Assembly (NCBI RefSeq): GCF_900489465.1 | Contig: NZ_UEFQ01000019.1 | Span: 62,001 to 126,000 of the forward strand | Reading direction: 5' to 3' | Length of the DNA: 64,000 nucleotides | Source: Aequorivita sp. CIP111184 | GTDB taxonomy: Bacteria; Bacteroidota; Bacteroidia; Flavobacteriales; Flavobacteriaceae | Shown: one piece after another, positions 27,277-37,202 of the stretch | Layout of the letters: each line of letters begins with the position of its first letter | How positions within the stretch are numbered: position 1 is the stretch's first letter | The notes under the pieces: generated by a model | The model's input: only the letters and a program-made list of their open reading frames with translations | Databases searched by the model: none | What the model was told of the DNA's origin: nothing | Translations under genes and position numbers: made by a program

Positions 27277-28719
27277 TTAGTACCCAGGATTTTGAACAAG
27301 GTTAGGGTTTAGATCCTTTGCTGTTTGCGGAATAGGTAATTGAAATTTATTGCTTGCAGCAGGTAATGATAATTGATCAGATGCTGTTCCTGAACCATCA
27401 GCTAAGTCACCAGCGTTTGAACGTTCAACAGCTTGTCCCCATCTTTTTAAGTCAAAGAAACGCTGATATTCAAAAGCAAATTCTAATCTTCTTTCTAAAC
27501 GTATTGCATCACGTAAAGCAGTACCGGTTTCGCCACTTGGAGGTGTTAAATATCTTTTAGTTCTAACAGCATCCAAGGCAGTTCTTGCTTGACCTTCTAA
27601 ACCTAAGTTGAAATAAGCCTCAGCTTTGTTCATAGAAGCTTCTGCAGCGCGGAATATTTTAATGTCCACTTTTCCAGGAGCTCCACCATCTCTTTTATAC
27701 AACTTTTTTATTGCATTAAAGCTCAAAAGGTTACCATTGTTGGCATTAGTAGCTTGAAATGTATAAGCATCTTTACGGATGTCATCATCAGCAAAAAGGT
27801 TATAAAGTTCAAAAGAGATAACATATTCTGGAATTAAAGTAGTATTACTTCCTTGACTCCAAGTTACACCTATACTATTGTTTAGAATTGGTGCTTCAAC
27901 TGGTATGTAAAAGGCTAAACCTTCTTGATTTCCATCTTCCCAAACACCAACAACTTTATTGCGGGGAGCGATAGGGGTAGTAACAGCATTAGCAGCATCA
28001 ATGGAATTTTGCCATTGACCCATATATAAATATACTCTTGATAATAGAATATTAACGGCATCTTTGCCCATTCTTCCAGCTCCGTTATCAGCATTGATAT
28101 TTGCTGCGGCATCTTTTAGATCCACTACCAATTTATCATATACGCTTCCAACTGTTTCTCTAGCAGGTTCTGCCAAAGGATCAGGTTCTGTTAAATAAGC
28201 AATACCTAAACTTCCATTAGCATCACCAGATTGGGTTGGTATTTTTCCGAAAAATGTTACAAGGTCAAAATGTGCCAATGCTCTTAAAGCTTTTGCTTCA
28301 GCAATTATATTAGCTTTGTTTTCACCTTCAAATGTTTCACTTTTAGATAAAAGTACATTTGCACGATATATTAATTGATATGCACGCTCGTACAAACCTC
28401 CCATTGGCTCATCAGAAGCTCCATAACGCCAGTTGTGAAGTGTTCTTCTTGTTCCTCGACCCTTTTGGGCGAAAGTAACATTGTCTGACAATACATCCGG
28501 TGCATCAAGCATTCCGCCTGAGTCGCTTCCTCCATAAAAGGAATCAAAAGTTAGTGATGCATATACACCTCGAATTGCATTTTCAAAATCGGCAGCCGTT
28601 ACATAGGCATTTTCAGTACCAAATTCATCAAAAGGTACTTGATCCAGTTCATTATCACAAGAGGTAAAGCCCCCTATGATTAATGCTAAAACTGTTATTT
28701 TATAAAATATTTTTTTCAT
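27277..28719 (-). CDS. SusD/RagB family nutrient-binding lipoprotein
   Basis: 480 residues. A lipoprotein signal ends in lipobox FTSC (Cys 21), so the mature protein sits on the outer membrane. The helical TPR-like scaffold of the family is visible in ANIIAEAKALRALAHFDLVTFFGKIP (split here over residues about 130-155), and the C-terminal block RLERRLEFAFEYQRFFDLKRWGQAV is the RagB/SusD signature. It forms the lid of the SusC barrel encoded directly upstream (18-base gap). The substrate cannot be read from sequence, and no glycosidase or peptidase gene is adjacent. Confidence 0.94.
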   Translation of the reverse strand: MKKIFYKITVLALIIGGFTSCDNELDQVPFDEFGTENAYVTAADFENAIRGVYASLTFDSFYGGSDSGGMLDAPDVLSDNVTFAQKGRGTRRTLHNWRYGASDEPMGGLYERAYQLIYRANVLLSKSETFEGENKANIIAEAKALRALAHFDLVTFFGKIPTQSGDANGSLGIAYLTEPDPLAEPARETVGSVYDKLVVDLKDAAANINADNGAGRMGKDAVNILLSRVYLYMGQWQNSIDAANAVTTPIAPRNKVVGVWEDGNQEGLAFYIPVEAPILNNSIGVTWSQGSNTTLIPEYVISFELYNLFADDDIRKDAYTFQATNANNGNLLSFNAIKKLYKRDGGAPGKVDIKIFRAAEASMNKAEAYFNLGLEGQARTALDAVRTKRYLTPPSGETGTALRDAIRLERRLEFAFEYQRFFDLKRWGQAVERSNAGDLADGSGTASDQLSLPAASNKFQLPIPQTAKDLNPNLVQNPGY

Positions 28720-28737
28720 TTTACTTTTTTTTTAGAA

Positions 28738-31700
28738 TTAGAAACTAACATCCAAACCTACTTGGATTGATTTGGTGTTTGGATAGCTATACAATGTTGC
28801 TTCACCCGGTGCTACTGCATCTGCAAAAGAAATAGTTTCTCCAGATGAAAGACCTACTTCAGGATCACCCCAGAATTTTGTAAAGGTCAAAAGGTTTTGT
28901 CCTTGTGCATAAATTCTTAAAGAGCTTATTGGAGTTTTTTCTAAATATTTGTTCGGGAAACTATATGATAACGTTACATTACGCATACGGATATAATCTC
29001 CTTTTTCTAGCCATCTGTCTGAATTTCCTGAAACAGTTGCATCGTCTGCAGCATAAATTGGACTAGGAAGTACTCCAGTGTCTCCAGGTTGTTGCCAATA
29101 ATTGAAAGCATTTGTAGCTTGATTATCTGCAATTGCTAAACCATCAGATTCACGATCAGAACGAACAAAGTTATTGATCCAGTTTCCAGCTTTGAAAACA
29201 AAATCTGTACGAAGACCAAATCCTTTATATGTGATGTTTGAGAAAAATCCACCTTCTTTATCAGCAATGGTTGATTTTCCTTGAAATACACGGTTGTCAT
29301 TTTCATCTGTTGGAAGGTCTGAAGCAAAATAAGTGTTGCCATCAGCACCATAGAATAAAGAACGTCCAGTTCCAGGATCTACACCAGCATAACGTATTAA
29401 AAAATGCTCATTAATTTTTCTTCCCTCACTATAACGAATATTAAATGCTGTTGTTGGAGTAACATCTTCTCCATCAGGTAAAGAAACAACTTCTGTATCT
29501 AGGAAGATAATATTTCCACCCAAAGTCCAAGTAAAATCAGGACTTCTGAAAATATCAGCTTTTAATGAAATTTCAAGACCTTTATTTTGAATTTCTCCAA
29601 GGTTTCCAGCAATACCTTTTACATTAGTTGGGTCAATTATACCTGCCTCATAAGCTGTTGGAATTGGAAAAAGAAGATCACTAGTGTTTCTAATAAAATA
29701 ATCAGACACCAAACTAACTCTTTTATTGAACATATTAAGTTCTAAACCAACGTTATATGTTTCAGTTGTTTCCCACTGTAATTCTGGATTTGCTACACGA
29801 GCTGGAATAGTACTAGATCCACCTGGGTATGAACCAAAGTCTACAGTACCCTGAGAGGCATAACGGTTAATACCCGTTCTGTTACCTACAGTTCCATAAG
29901 CAGCTCTAATCTTCAAGTCATTTACTGCGTCAATTGCAAAGAAATCTTCTTTAGCAATGTTCCACCCAAGACTTCCACTGTAGAAAGTTCCGAATCTTAC
30001 ATCAGTACCAAAGTTAGAAGAACCATCACGACGAACGGAAGCAGAAAGAAGATATTTTTCTTTATAGTCATAATCTGCAAATGCTCCGTAAGAAACTAAT
30101 GTTAATCTGCTTCTGTTAGTGAAACCATCATCAAGAGTAGCGGCGTTGCTTTGAGTTGTTAACAATGCTGATGGGAAACCTTTACTTCTTACAAAAGCAC
30201 GGTTAAACTCATTCATGTTGTATTCATATAGACCCAAAACGTTTAAGCTGTGATTGTTTTTCTTTAAATTATAAACCAAACGGTTACTTACCGTGAAATC
30301 TAATCTGTGTTGTTGGTCATCAAATTTATTTCCTGTTGGATTATCAGCACCTTCTAAAATCACGTCCAATATTCCACCTGGCTTAGAATAGCTCTCTCGT
30401 CTAGTTGCACCCCAGTTAACGGCAACGTTAAAACCGTAACTCCAGTTTTTGCTGAATGTTACTACTGCGTCTACACTACCAATTGTTTGGTTGTCAATAT
30501 CTTCTGAAGGCTCAGATAATAAAGCTCCACGAATAGGAAAGCCTGTATGGGTAGGGTTGTAGATAGGGTTTCCGTTATCATCAACTTGTGTAGTTCCGTC
30601 TTCGTTAAGTAAAAACTCAGTTTCGTATGCGTTGTAATCAAGTATTCCACGGAATGGGTTTTGAGTATTGTTTCTATCGCGAGGTTCGTCGCTCATAGAT
30701 CGGGAGTAACCAACGTTAACACCAACAGAAAGCCATTCTTTTGCGTCGAAATTTACATTTAAACGTGTTCCTAATCTTTCGAAACCATCAATATTATCAA
30801 TGATACCTGTGTTTCTATCGTTTGATACAGAAAAATAATAATCTACTTTGTCTGCACCGCCAGAGATAGCTACACTGTTGTTCTGAATTATACCATCTTT
30901 TAAAATAGTGTCACTCCAGTCTATTTCTCTGTCTAAAAGTTGTTGACGTTCTGGAGAACCAGGTTGTGTAGTTACTCCAGGTAAACCTGCAGCACCACTA
31001 ACACCTAATGCATAAAGCTCTGCTTCATATTGCATTTTTTCAGATGCATTCATCATAGTGTAATTTGGGTTTATCATAGAAGAAACCCCATATCTAGAAC
31101 TAAAACGGATTACAGCATCTTTATTTCTATTACCATTTTTGGTTGTAATTACAACTACACCGTTTGCCCCACGCGACCCGTAACGAGCAGTAGTAGCGGC
31201 ATCTTTTAAAATGGTAATGTTCTCAATGTCTTCATTGGGAATGTTTGCAAGATCTTGTTCTCTAATTGGAGCGCCATCCACAATATAAAGTGGAGAAGAT
31301 GCACCACCAACAAGAGATCCTGTTCCACGAATACGAACAAAAGCTCCTTGACCTGGCTTACCGTTGGCTGCAGTTACCTGCACACCCGCGGCTTTTCCTT
31401 GCAGCATATTGTCTATACTGGTTGTTGGAGCCATTTGGGAAAGTTCTGCAGCTGAAATTGAAACAACTGCCGAAGTTTGTACCGTTTGGTTTCTTGTAGA
31501 ATACCCAGTAACAACAACTTCTTCTAAAGCAGCAGCATCTGGCTGCAATGAAACGTTGATAGTATTCTGAGATCCTACTTTTACTTCCTTGGCGCTGAAA
31601 CCTACATAACTAAAAGCAATGGTCTGTCCCACATTTGCAGAGACGGTAAAATTTCCGTCAAAATCTGTCTGTGTTCCAGAACTTGTGCCCTTAATAATAA

Positions 31701-31830
31701 CGTTTGCACCAGGCAATGGCAGACCTGTGTCGTCCGTCACCGTACCTGTAATAGTTTTTTGCTGCGCGAAGGTAAGCTGCACAACTAACGCTAATAATAG
31801 CGTTAAAATTCCACTAAACTTTGTTCTCAT
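28738..31830 (-). CDS. SusC/RagA family TonB-dependent outer membrane transporter
   Basis: 1030 residues. A signal peptide (about 1-22, ending LTFAQ) precedes a CarboxypepD_reg-like beta-sandwich (about 25-110, ITGTVTDDTGLPLPGANV). The TonB-box region and plug follow (about 110-225), with LQGKAAGVQV, VRIRGTGSL and the SusC-typical PLYIVDGAPI. The remainder is the 22-stranded barrel, ending in the aromatic strand SIQVGLDVSF. With the downstream SusD it imports an unknown oligomer across the outer membrane using TonB energy. The set has its own terminator and no neighbouring degradative enzyme or sigma/anti-sigma pair. Confidence 0.95.
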   Translation of the reverse strand: MRTKFSGILTLLLALVVQLTFAQQKTITGTVTDDTGLPLPGANVIIKGTSSGTQTDFDGNFTVSANVGQTIAFSYVGFSAKEVKVGSQNTINVSLQPDAAALEEVVVTGYSTRNQTVQTSAVVSISAAELSQMAPTTSIDNMLQGKAAGVQVTAANGKPGQGAFVRIRGTGSLVGGASSPLYIVDGAPIREQDLANIPNEDIENITILKDAATTARYGSRGANGVVVITTKNGNRNKDAVIRFSSRYGVSSMINPNYTMMNASEKMQYEAELYALGVSGAAGLPGVTTQPGSPERQQLLDREIDWSDTILKDGIIQNNSVAISGGADKVDYYFSVSNDRNTGIIDNIDGFERLGTRLNVNFDAKEWLSVGVNVGYSRSMSDEPRDRNNTQNPFRGILDYNAYETEFLLNEDGTTQVDDNGNPIYNPTHTGFPIRGALLSEPSEDIDNQTIGSVDAVVTFSKNWSYGFNVAVNWGATRRESYSKPGGILDVILEGADNPTGNKFDDQQHRLDFTVSNRLVYNLKKNNHSLNVLGLYEYNMNEFNRAFVRSKGFPSALLTTQSNAATLDDGFTNRSRLTLVSYGAFADYDYKEKYLLSASVRRDGSSNFGTDVRFGTFYSGSLGWNIAKEDFFAIDAVNDLKIRAAYGTVGNRTGINRYASQGTVDFGSYPGGSSTIPARVANPELQWETTETYNVGLELNMFNKRVSLVSDYFIRNTSDLLFPIPTAYEAGIIDPTNVKGIAGNLGEIQNKGLEISLKADIFRSPDFTWTLGGNIIFLDTEVVSLPDGEDVTPTTAFNIRYSEGRKINEHFLIRYAGVDPGTGRSLFYGADGNTYFASDLPTDENDNRVFQGKSTIADKEGGFFSNITYKGFGLRTDFVFKAGNWINNFVRSDRESDGLAIADNQATNAFNYWQQPGDTGVLPSPIYAADDATVSGNSDRWLEKGDYIRMRNVTLSYSFPNKYLEKTPISSLRIYAQGQNLLTFTKFWGDPEVGLSSGETISFADAVAPGEATLYSYPNTKSIQVGLDVSF

Positions 31831-31859
31831 TTTTATAAATTATTTGAATTAGCCAACGG

Positions 31860-31891
31860 CAAAAATCATAATAAAAAGTTAATTACACAAG
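31860..31891 (-). promoter_or_regulatory. Possible promoter of the SusC/SusD operon
   Basis: On the minus strand a -33-like CTTG (31888-31891) is followed after 20 bases by GATTTTTG (31860-31867), one mismatch from TAnnTTTG. The susC ATG is 30 bases further on. Confidence 0.4.
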
Positions 31892-31949
31892 TATTTAATC
31901 CCAAAATTTAAGTTTTATTTAGCAATGAAGATTGTTTTAGTGCGATACT

Positions 31950-33647
31950 TTAAAATTTTGAAGAAACACTTATGTGAATTTTAGTGTTTGAGAGTGTGAA
32001 GGTTTGATTTTCTGAATTACCGTTTGCTACATTAAACCGAAATAAGCCTGCCTTTGTCTTTAATCCTAGGCCCAGTCCGAAGCTATATAGTTTTTGTTTC
32101 AATGATATAGTTTGGTTCTCAAAATATCCTACATCTATTATGCTATGAAGGTATACCTCGTCTGTGAATTGGTATCTGTATTCAGTGTTAATCACAGAGA
32201 AAAGTGATGCGTCTATACTATTCTCATTAAAGCCCCGTATGCTGTTTATACCGCCAAACCTGAATAATTCATTTACAAGATAGGTGTCGCTGATAAGGAC
32301 GCTCGTTGTATTCTGCACGAAGATTGAATTCTTATAATTGAGGTTAAAAATGTTATTAAGGGTGGTTTCAAAAAATAATTGATCTTCGCTGGTGCTTTCT
32401 TTTTCACGGGAACCAATACCTGTGTCAAGTAATATTTTAGTTTTTATTGGAAAGAGTTTTTTGTTTTGTGATTTTACATAGGTAGCTCCCAAAATAAAAA
32501 ACTTCGATTTAAAATCTTCAATGGGCGTACCCGCAATTACTTCGTCAAGCAAATTGCTGGAGTCATACCCTTTATAGCCGATATAGGTTGTTGACTTTGG
32601 GTTTATCTGGTATGTAGCCCGAATTTCTTGTGCGGCAGTTATGAAAGTGCTGTCTCGTTTAAAAATTTTCAATTCGCCACTTAATCCAAATGGGCTCTTC
32701 AGTAAATAAGGTAAAGTTATTTTGGCCCTAAAGTTTACTTGTTCCTGTCCATCTGCCTTATAGTTTATTAAAAGTTGCTCTCCATAATTTAGGTTGTTGT
32801 TCAGTTCCAGATTGAGATAGCCATTTAGTTCCAGCTTTTGGGTTTCTTCGTTGGTGGCAAAACCCAGTATACCGTCAAAAAGATTATTGTTCTGCTTTTC
32901 CAAATAAAAATAGACAGTAGTAGAGTCTTTTCTAAAAAGAGCTTCGGGAGGTTTAATTGTGTTTACAAATCCTAAACTGTTTATATTTTCGTTTTGTTCC
33001 ACCAATTTTTTTTGATTGAAAAGCTTTCTTTTTTTAACTCCTGCATAATATTTTAAAAATGATCTTGGAAACTTATCATATCCTTTTATAGCAATTGAGT
33101 CTATGGTGCGTATGTTTCCATTTTCAACAAATAGAGTTGCATTTAAGTTTCCTGCCTCATCTTTTTCAAGTTCTGTCAATTTTAGCTTGGCAAAGGCATT
33201 TCCTTTTTGGTTGCGAAGTGTAGTTAGCTTCCTCAGTGAAGCTGGAATTGTTTCAAAGGGGAGGATAAAATATTCATCGCTAATTTCAGAGGAAACAATT
33301 TGGAGCTCTTTTTTGCTGAAATCTACTTCAGAATAATAAACTTTAATTACGCTATATTTTTTTCCAAGGAAGAATTCTCCAACATAGCTACTATCATTTT
33401 TTTTTTGAAGTTGAAGCAGTTCGCTTTCAATAAACCCCATGCGTTGGAACTTTAGATGAAGCGTGTCTGTTTCTTTTTGTAGTGTAGCAAGGTCTTTAAA
33501 AGATTTTTGCATTAATAAAGAATCCTTTATTCCTTGGGAAATAGGTTTTTCTGCCTGTATGGAAAGCGTAAGTTCTTGCGCGTATATTCCGAAGAAAAAG
33601 CAGTTGTATATATTAAGGTATAGAAAAATGTACAGAATTTTTTTCAA
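31950..33647 (-). CDS. Omp85/TamA-like outer membrane protein
   Basis: 565 residues beginning with TTG and a Sec signal peptide (MKKILYIFLYLNIYNCFFFG then IYAQE). The region about 40-250 shows POTRA-like beta-alpha-alpha-beta units, including IDSIAIKGYDKFPRSFLKYY, which is a typical last-POTRA block. The C-terminal half is a barrel with the Omp85 motif FGGINSIRGF near residue 480, ending in Phe (SVSSKF). BamA homologues are longer (over 750 residues), so a TamA- or FhaC-like role in membrane protein insertion or export fits better. It stands alone, with no TamB-like partner in the window. Confidence 0.82.
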   Translation of the reverse strand: MKKILYIFLYLNIYNCFFFGIYAQELTLSIQAEKPISQGIKDSLLMQKSFKDLATLQKETDTLHLKFQRMGFIESELLQLQKKNDSSYVGEFFLGKKYSVIKVYYSEVDFSKKELQIVSSEISDEYFILPFETIPASLRKLTTLRNQKGNAFAKLKLTELEKDEAGNLNATLFVENGNIRTIDSIAIKGYDKFPRSFLKYYAGVKKRKLFNQKKLVEQNENINSLGFVNTIKPPEALFRKDSTTVYFYLEKQNNNLFDGILGFATNEETQKLELNGYLNLELNNNLNYGEQLLINYKADGQEQVNFRAKITLPYLLKSPFGLSGELKIFKRDSTFITAAQEIRATYQINPKSTTYIGYKGYDSSNLLDEVIAGTPIEDFKSKFFILGATYVKSQNKKLFPIKTKILLDTGIGSREKESTSEDQLFFETTLNNIFNLNYKNSIFVQNTTSVLISDTYLVNELFRFGGINSIRGFNENSIDASLFSVINTEYRYQFTDEVYLHSIIDVGYFENQTISLKQKLYSFGLGLGLKTKAGLFRFNVANGNSENQTFTLSNTKIHISVSSKF

Positions 33648-33749
33648 ACGGGGCGATAATTAGCATTGTAAAACTAACGTTTCAAGTTGCCATTTCATAT
33701 TCAAAATAAAAAAATTATGAAAGTATGCTGAAAATTAATTCAGTAAGGT

Positions 33750-33780
33750 TTGATTAGTGGAAAAATATTTCTACATTTGC
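33750..33780 (+). promoter_or_regulatory. Promoter of the ribosomal protein supercluster
   Basis: TTTG (33750-33753), a 19-base spacer and TACATTTG (33773-33780) form a perfect Bacteroidota TTTG-N19-TAnnTTTG promoter. Transcription should begin about 5 bases later. The rpsL ATG is at 33835. Confidence 0.85.
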
Positions 33781-33783
33781 ATC

Positions 33784-33799
33784 CCCTAAAAATAGGGGT
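33784..33799 (+). promoter_or_regulatory. Stem-loop at the predicted 5' end of the rpsL mRNA
   Basis: CCCCTA and TAGGGG enclose an AAAA loop, followed by a T-rich stretch. It starts within a few bases of the expected transcription start, so it may cap the mRNA 5' end or act as a short attenuator. Confidence 0.55.
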
Positions 33800-33834
33800 G
33801 TTTTATTTTTAAACATTAATAATACATATTTTAT

Positions 33835-34209
33835 ATGCCAACAATTTCACAATTAGTACGTAAAGGAAGGACCAAAATAACCAAGAAGAGTAAATCGGTT
33901 GCTTTGGATTCGTGCCCACAACGTCGTGGTGTTTGTACGCGTGTATATACTACTACACCTAAGAAACCAAACTCTGCTATGCGTAAAGTAGCAAGGGTTA
34001 GGCTTACAAACGGTAAAGAGGTAAACGCATACATCCCAGGCGAAGGTCACAATCTCCAAGAGCACTCGATAGTATTGGTTAGAGGTGGAAGGGTAAAAGA
34101 TTTGCCAGGAGTTAGGTATCACATTGTTCGTGGAGCTTTAGACACCGCAGGTGTTGCAGGCCGCACACAACGTAGATCTAAGTACGGAGCAAAACGCCCA
34201 AAGAAGTAA
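33835..34209 (+). CDS. rpsL: Ribosomal protein S12
   Basis: A 124-residue 30S protein at the decoding centre. The streptomycin-site motif [15 protein letters not shown] is at about residues 43-57, and the loop [12 protein letters not shown] at about 86-97 carries the conserved Asp that is often methylthiolated. Lysine at the classic streptomycin-resistance position in TPKKPNS is the sensitive form. It is first in a str-type arrangement, rpsL-rpsG-fusA-rpsJ, with a strong promoter upstream. Confidence 0.98.
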   Translation: MPTISQLVRKGRTKITKKSKSVALDSCPQRRGVCTRVYTTTPKKPNSAMRKVARVRLTNGKEVNAYIPGEGHNLQEHSIVLVRGGRVKDLPGVRYHIVRGALDTAGVAGRTQRRSKYGAKRPKK

Positions 34210-34220
34210 AAATGAAAACG

Positions 34221-34254
34221 GGTTAAGAATAAATTGAAAAATTGATTCTCAACC
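34221..34254 (+). promoter_or_regulatory. Long hairpin in the rpsL-rpsG spacer (candidate S7 site)
   Basis: GGTT, AGAAT and AATT pair with AATT, ATTCT and AACC: 13 base pairs with two single mismatches, closed by a GAAA tetraloop. It lies 16 bases before the rpsG ATG. In E. coli S7 represses translation by binding structure in the same spacer, so a similar role is plausible here. Confidence 0.55.
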
Positions 34255-34269
34255 ATTAACAAAAAACAA

Positions 34270-34746
34270 ATGAGAAAAAGACAGGCCAAAAAAAGACCAC
34301 TTTTACCAGATCCAAGGTTTAACGACCAGTTGGTTACGCGTTTCGTAAACAACATGATGTGGGATGGAAAAAAGAGTGTCGCCTTCAAAGTTTTCTATGA
34401 TGCTATTGACATTGTAGATGAAAAGAAACAAGACGAGGAAAAAACTGCGTTGGAGCTTTGGAAAGATGCACTTTCCAATGTTATGCCTCACGTAGAGGTG
34501 CGTAGTCGTAGAGTTGGTGGGGCAACCTTCCAAATTCCTATGCAAATACGCCCAGACCGTAAAATTGCAACTGCAATGAAATGGTTAATTACCTTTTCAA
34601 GAAAAAGAAACGAGAAATCCATGGCTGCAAAACTTGCAGGTGAGATTCTTGCTGCTGCCAAAGAAGAAGGCGCTGCTGTAAAGAAACGTATGGATACTCA
34701 CAAAATGGCAGAAGCTAACAAAGCATTCTCACATTTCAGATTCTAA
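34270..34746 (+). CDS. rpsG: Ribosomal protein S7
   Basis: A 158-residue primary assembly protein of the 30S head. The basic N-terminus MRKRQAKKR, the central block [24 protein letters not shown] near residues 76-100, and the C-terminal [17 protein letters not shown]-like end (here [15 protein letters not shown]) are characteristic. S7 is the usual autoregulator of str operons; a hairpin precedes its start. It is separated from rpsL by 60 bases, the widest gap in this part, and is followed after 3 bases by fusA. Confidence 0.98.
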   Translation: MRKRQAKKRPLLPDPRFNDQLVTRFVNNMMWDGKKSVAFKVFYDAIDIVDEKKQDEEKTALELWKDALSNVMPHVEVRSRRVGGATFQIPMQIRPDRKIATAMKWLITFSRKRNEKSMAAKLAGEILAAAKEEGAAVKKRMDTHKMAEANKAFSHFRF

Positions 34747-34749
34747 AAA

Positions 34750-36885
34750 ATGGCACAAAGAGATTTAAAATACACAAGAAATATTGGGATTGCCGCGCAC
34801 ATTGACGCCGGTAAGACTACAACTACAGAGCGTATCCTTTTTTATACTGGGGTAAGCCATAAAATTGGTGAGGTTCACGATGGAGCTGCAACCATGGACT
34901 GGATGGAGCAAGAGCAGGAGCGTGGTATTACTATTACTTCAGCTGCTACCACTTGTACTTGGAAGTTTCCAATGGAAAATGCCGAAGTGCTTCCTGAAAC
35001 GCATGAATACAATTTCAACATTATTGACACTCCCGGCCACGTTGATTTTACCGTAGAGGTAAACCGTTCGCTGCGTGTTCTTGATGGCTTGGTGTTTCTT
35101 TTTAGTGCAGTTGATGGTGTTGAGCCACAATCTGAGACTAACTGGAGGCTTGCGGATAACTATAAAGTGCCTCGTATTGGTTTCGTTAACAAAATGGACC
35201 GTCAAGGAGCAAACTTTATGGAGGTTTGTCAGCAAGTAAAAGATATGTTGGGTTCCAATGCGGTGCCTATTGTATTGAATATTGGTGAAGAAGATACCTT
35301 TAAAGGAATTGTTGATCTTGTAAAGAACCGTGCTGTAATTTGGCATGAAGATTCTTTCGGAGCAACCTTTGATGTTGTTGAAATTCCTGAAGACCTTAAA
35401 GCAGAAGCTAAATTATTACGTGGTAAACTTATTGAAGAAGTTGCTGCTTATGATGAAAACTTGCTTGAAAAGTATATGGAAGATGAAGATTCAATTACTG
35501 AAGATGAAGTGCATGCTGCGCTTCGTGCTGCGGTAATGGATATGAGTATCATTCCAATGGTATGTGGTTCTTCATTTAAAAACAAAGGCGTTCAGTTTCT
35601 TTTAGATGCTGTTTGTCGTTACTTACCTTCTCCAATGGATAAAGAAGGTATTATCGGGGTTAACCCAGATACTGAAAAAGAAGAAATTCGCAAGCCAGAT
35701 GTTACTGCTCCTTTTGCAGCATTAGCATTTAAAATTGCAACAGATCCTTTCGTGGGTCGTTTGGCTTTCTTCCGTGTTTATTCAGGGCGTTTGGATGCGG
35801 GTTCTTATATTTTGAACAATCGTTCAGGAAAAAAAGAGCGTATTTCCCGTATCTACCAAATGCATTCCAATAAGCAAAATGCTATCGATTTTATTGAAGC
35901 TGGAGATATTGGAGCGGCAGTTGGTTTTAAAGATATTAAGACTGGAGATACCATGTCTGATGAAAAACACCCAATTGTTTTAGAGAGTATGGACTTCCCT
36001 GATCCCGTTATTGGTATCGCGGTGGAGCCTAAAACAAAAGTAGATGTTGATAAATTGGGTATGGCTTTATCAAAACTTGCCGAAGAAGACCCAACATTCC
36101 AAGTACGTACAGACGAAGCTTCTGGACAGACTATTATTTCCGGAATGGGAGAGCTTCACTTAGATATTATTGTAGACCGTTTGCGTCGCGAATTTAAAGT
36201 TGAAGTAAACCAAGGTCAGCCACAGGTTGAGTATAAAGAAGCTATTACAAAAGTTGCTGATCACCGAGAAGTTTACAAAAAACAATCTGGTGGTCGTGGT
36301 AAATTTGCTGATATTGTTTTCACACTTGAACCAGCTGAAGAAGGTAAAATTGGTTTGGAATTCGTAAACGCTGTAAAAGGTGGTAACGTGCCAAAAGAAT
36401 TTATCCCTTCTGTTGAAAAAGGTTTCAAACAAGCAATGGTTAATGGCCCGCTTGCAGGTTTTGAAGTTGACAGTATGAAAGTTACTTTAAAAGATGGATC
36501 TTTCCACCCTGTGGATTCTGATGCGCTATCTTTTGAGCTAGCTGCCAAAATTGGTTTCAAAGAAGTTGCCAAAAAAGCAGGAGCAGTAATACTTGAACCT
36601 ATTATGAAACTTGAGGCACTTACGCCAGAAGAATATATGGGTGATATTGTTGGTGACCTTAACCGTCGTCGTGGAACAATCACTAATATGAGTGACCGCG
36701 CCGGAGCAAAAGTTATCAAGGCTGAAGTGCCACTTTCTGAAATGTTTGGTTACGTAACCACATTAAGAACATTGTCTTCAGGTCGTGCAACTTCAACTAT
36801 GGAATTTTCACATTATGCTGAAACACCTTCTAATATTTCAGAAAGTGTAATAGCAGCAGCAAGAGGAACCGCTAACGTAAATTAA
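34750..36885 (+). CDS. fusA: Elongation factor G
   Basis: The translational GTPase that drives translocation, 711 residues. G-domain motifs are [15 protein letters not shown] (G1) near residue 16, the switch I region [25 protein letters not shown] (G3) near 96, and NKMDRQGA (G4) near 150. Domains II to V follow in normal order, with the domain IV block [16 protein letters not shown]. The length and motifs are those of a canonical EF-G. tuf, which follows fusA in proteobacterial str operons, is absent; rpsJ comes next after 8 bases. Confidence 0.98.
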   Translation: MAQRDLKYTRNIGIAAHIDAGKTTTTERILFYTGVSHKIGEVHDGAATMDWMEQEQERGITITSAATTCTWKFPMENAEVLPETHEYNFNIIDTPGHVDFTVEVNRSLRVLDGLVFLFSAVDGVEPQSETNWRLADNYKVPRIGFVNKMDRQGANFMEVCQQVKDMLGSNAVPIVLNIGEEDTFKGIVDLVKNRAVIWHEDSFGATFDVVEIPEDLKAEAKLLRGKLIEEVAAYDENLLEKYMEDEDSITEDEVHAALRAAVMDMSIIPMVCGSSFKNKGVQFLLDAVCRYLPSPMDKEGIIGVNPDTEKEEIRKPDVTAPFAALAFKIATDPFVGRLAFFRVYSGRLDAGSYILNNRSGKKERISRIYQMHSNKQNAIDFIEAGDIGAAVGFKDIKTGDTMSDEKHPIVLESMDFPDPVIGIAVEPKTKVDVDKLGMALSKLAEEDPTFQVRTDEASGQTIISGMGELHLDIIVDRLRREFKVEVNQGQPQVEYKEAITKVADHREVYKKQSGGRGKFADIVFTLEPAEEGKIGLEFVNAVKGGNVPKEFIPSVEKGFKQAMVNGPLAGFEVDSMKVTLKDGSFHPVDSDALSFELAAKIGFKEVAKKAGAVILEPIMKLEALTPEEYMGDIVGDLNRRRGTITNMSDRAGAKVIKAEVPLSEMFGYVTTLRTLSSGRATSTMEFSHYAETPSNISESVIAAARGTANVN

Positions 36886-36893
36886 TTTCAGCA

Positions 36894-37199
36894 ATGAGTC
36901 AAAAAATAAGAATAAAACTAAAATCTTACGATCACAATTTAGTGGACAAATCTGCTGAAAAAATCGTTAAGACTGTAAAGAGTACTGGAGCTGTAGTTAC
37001 AGGACCAATTCCTTTGCCAACACACAAAAAAATCTTTACCGTATTGCGTTCTCCACACGTGAACAAGAAAAGTAGAGAGCAATTCCAACTAAGTTCTTAC
37101 AAAAGACTTTTGGATATCTACAGTTCTTCTTCAAAAACAATTGATGCTCTAATGAAATTAGAGTTGCCAAGTGGAGTAGAAGTAGAGATTAAAGTATAG
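36894..37199 (+). CDS. rpsJ: Ribosomal protein S10
   Basis: A 101-residue 30S protein that also serves as NusE in antitermination. Signature blocks are [14 protein letters not shown] at the N-terminus, [31 protein letters not shown] in the middle (residues about 35-65), and the C-terminal [11 protein letters not shown]. It ends the rpsL-fusA group and is separated from rplC by a 180-base spacer holding three hairpins, one shaped like an intrinsic terminator. Confidence 0.97.
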   Translation: MSQKIRIKLKSYDHNLVDKSAEKIVKTVKSTGAVVTGPIPLPTHKKIFTVLRSPHVNKKSREQFQLSSYKRLLDIYSSSSKTIDALMKLELPSGVEVEIKV

Positions 37200-37202
37200 T
37201 GT

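Noticed and set aside
31255-31852. Several open frames of 66-77 codons on the plus strand
   Set aside because: They lie opposite the conserved susC coding sequence, overlap each other in different frames and show no domain. They are shadows.
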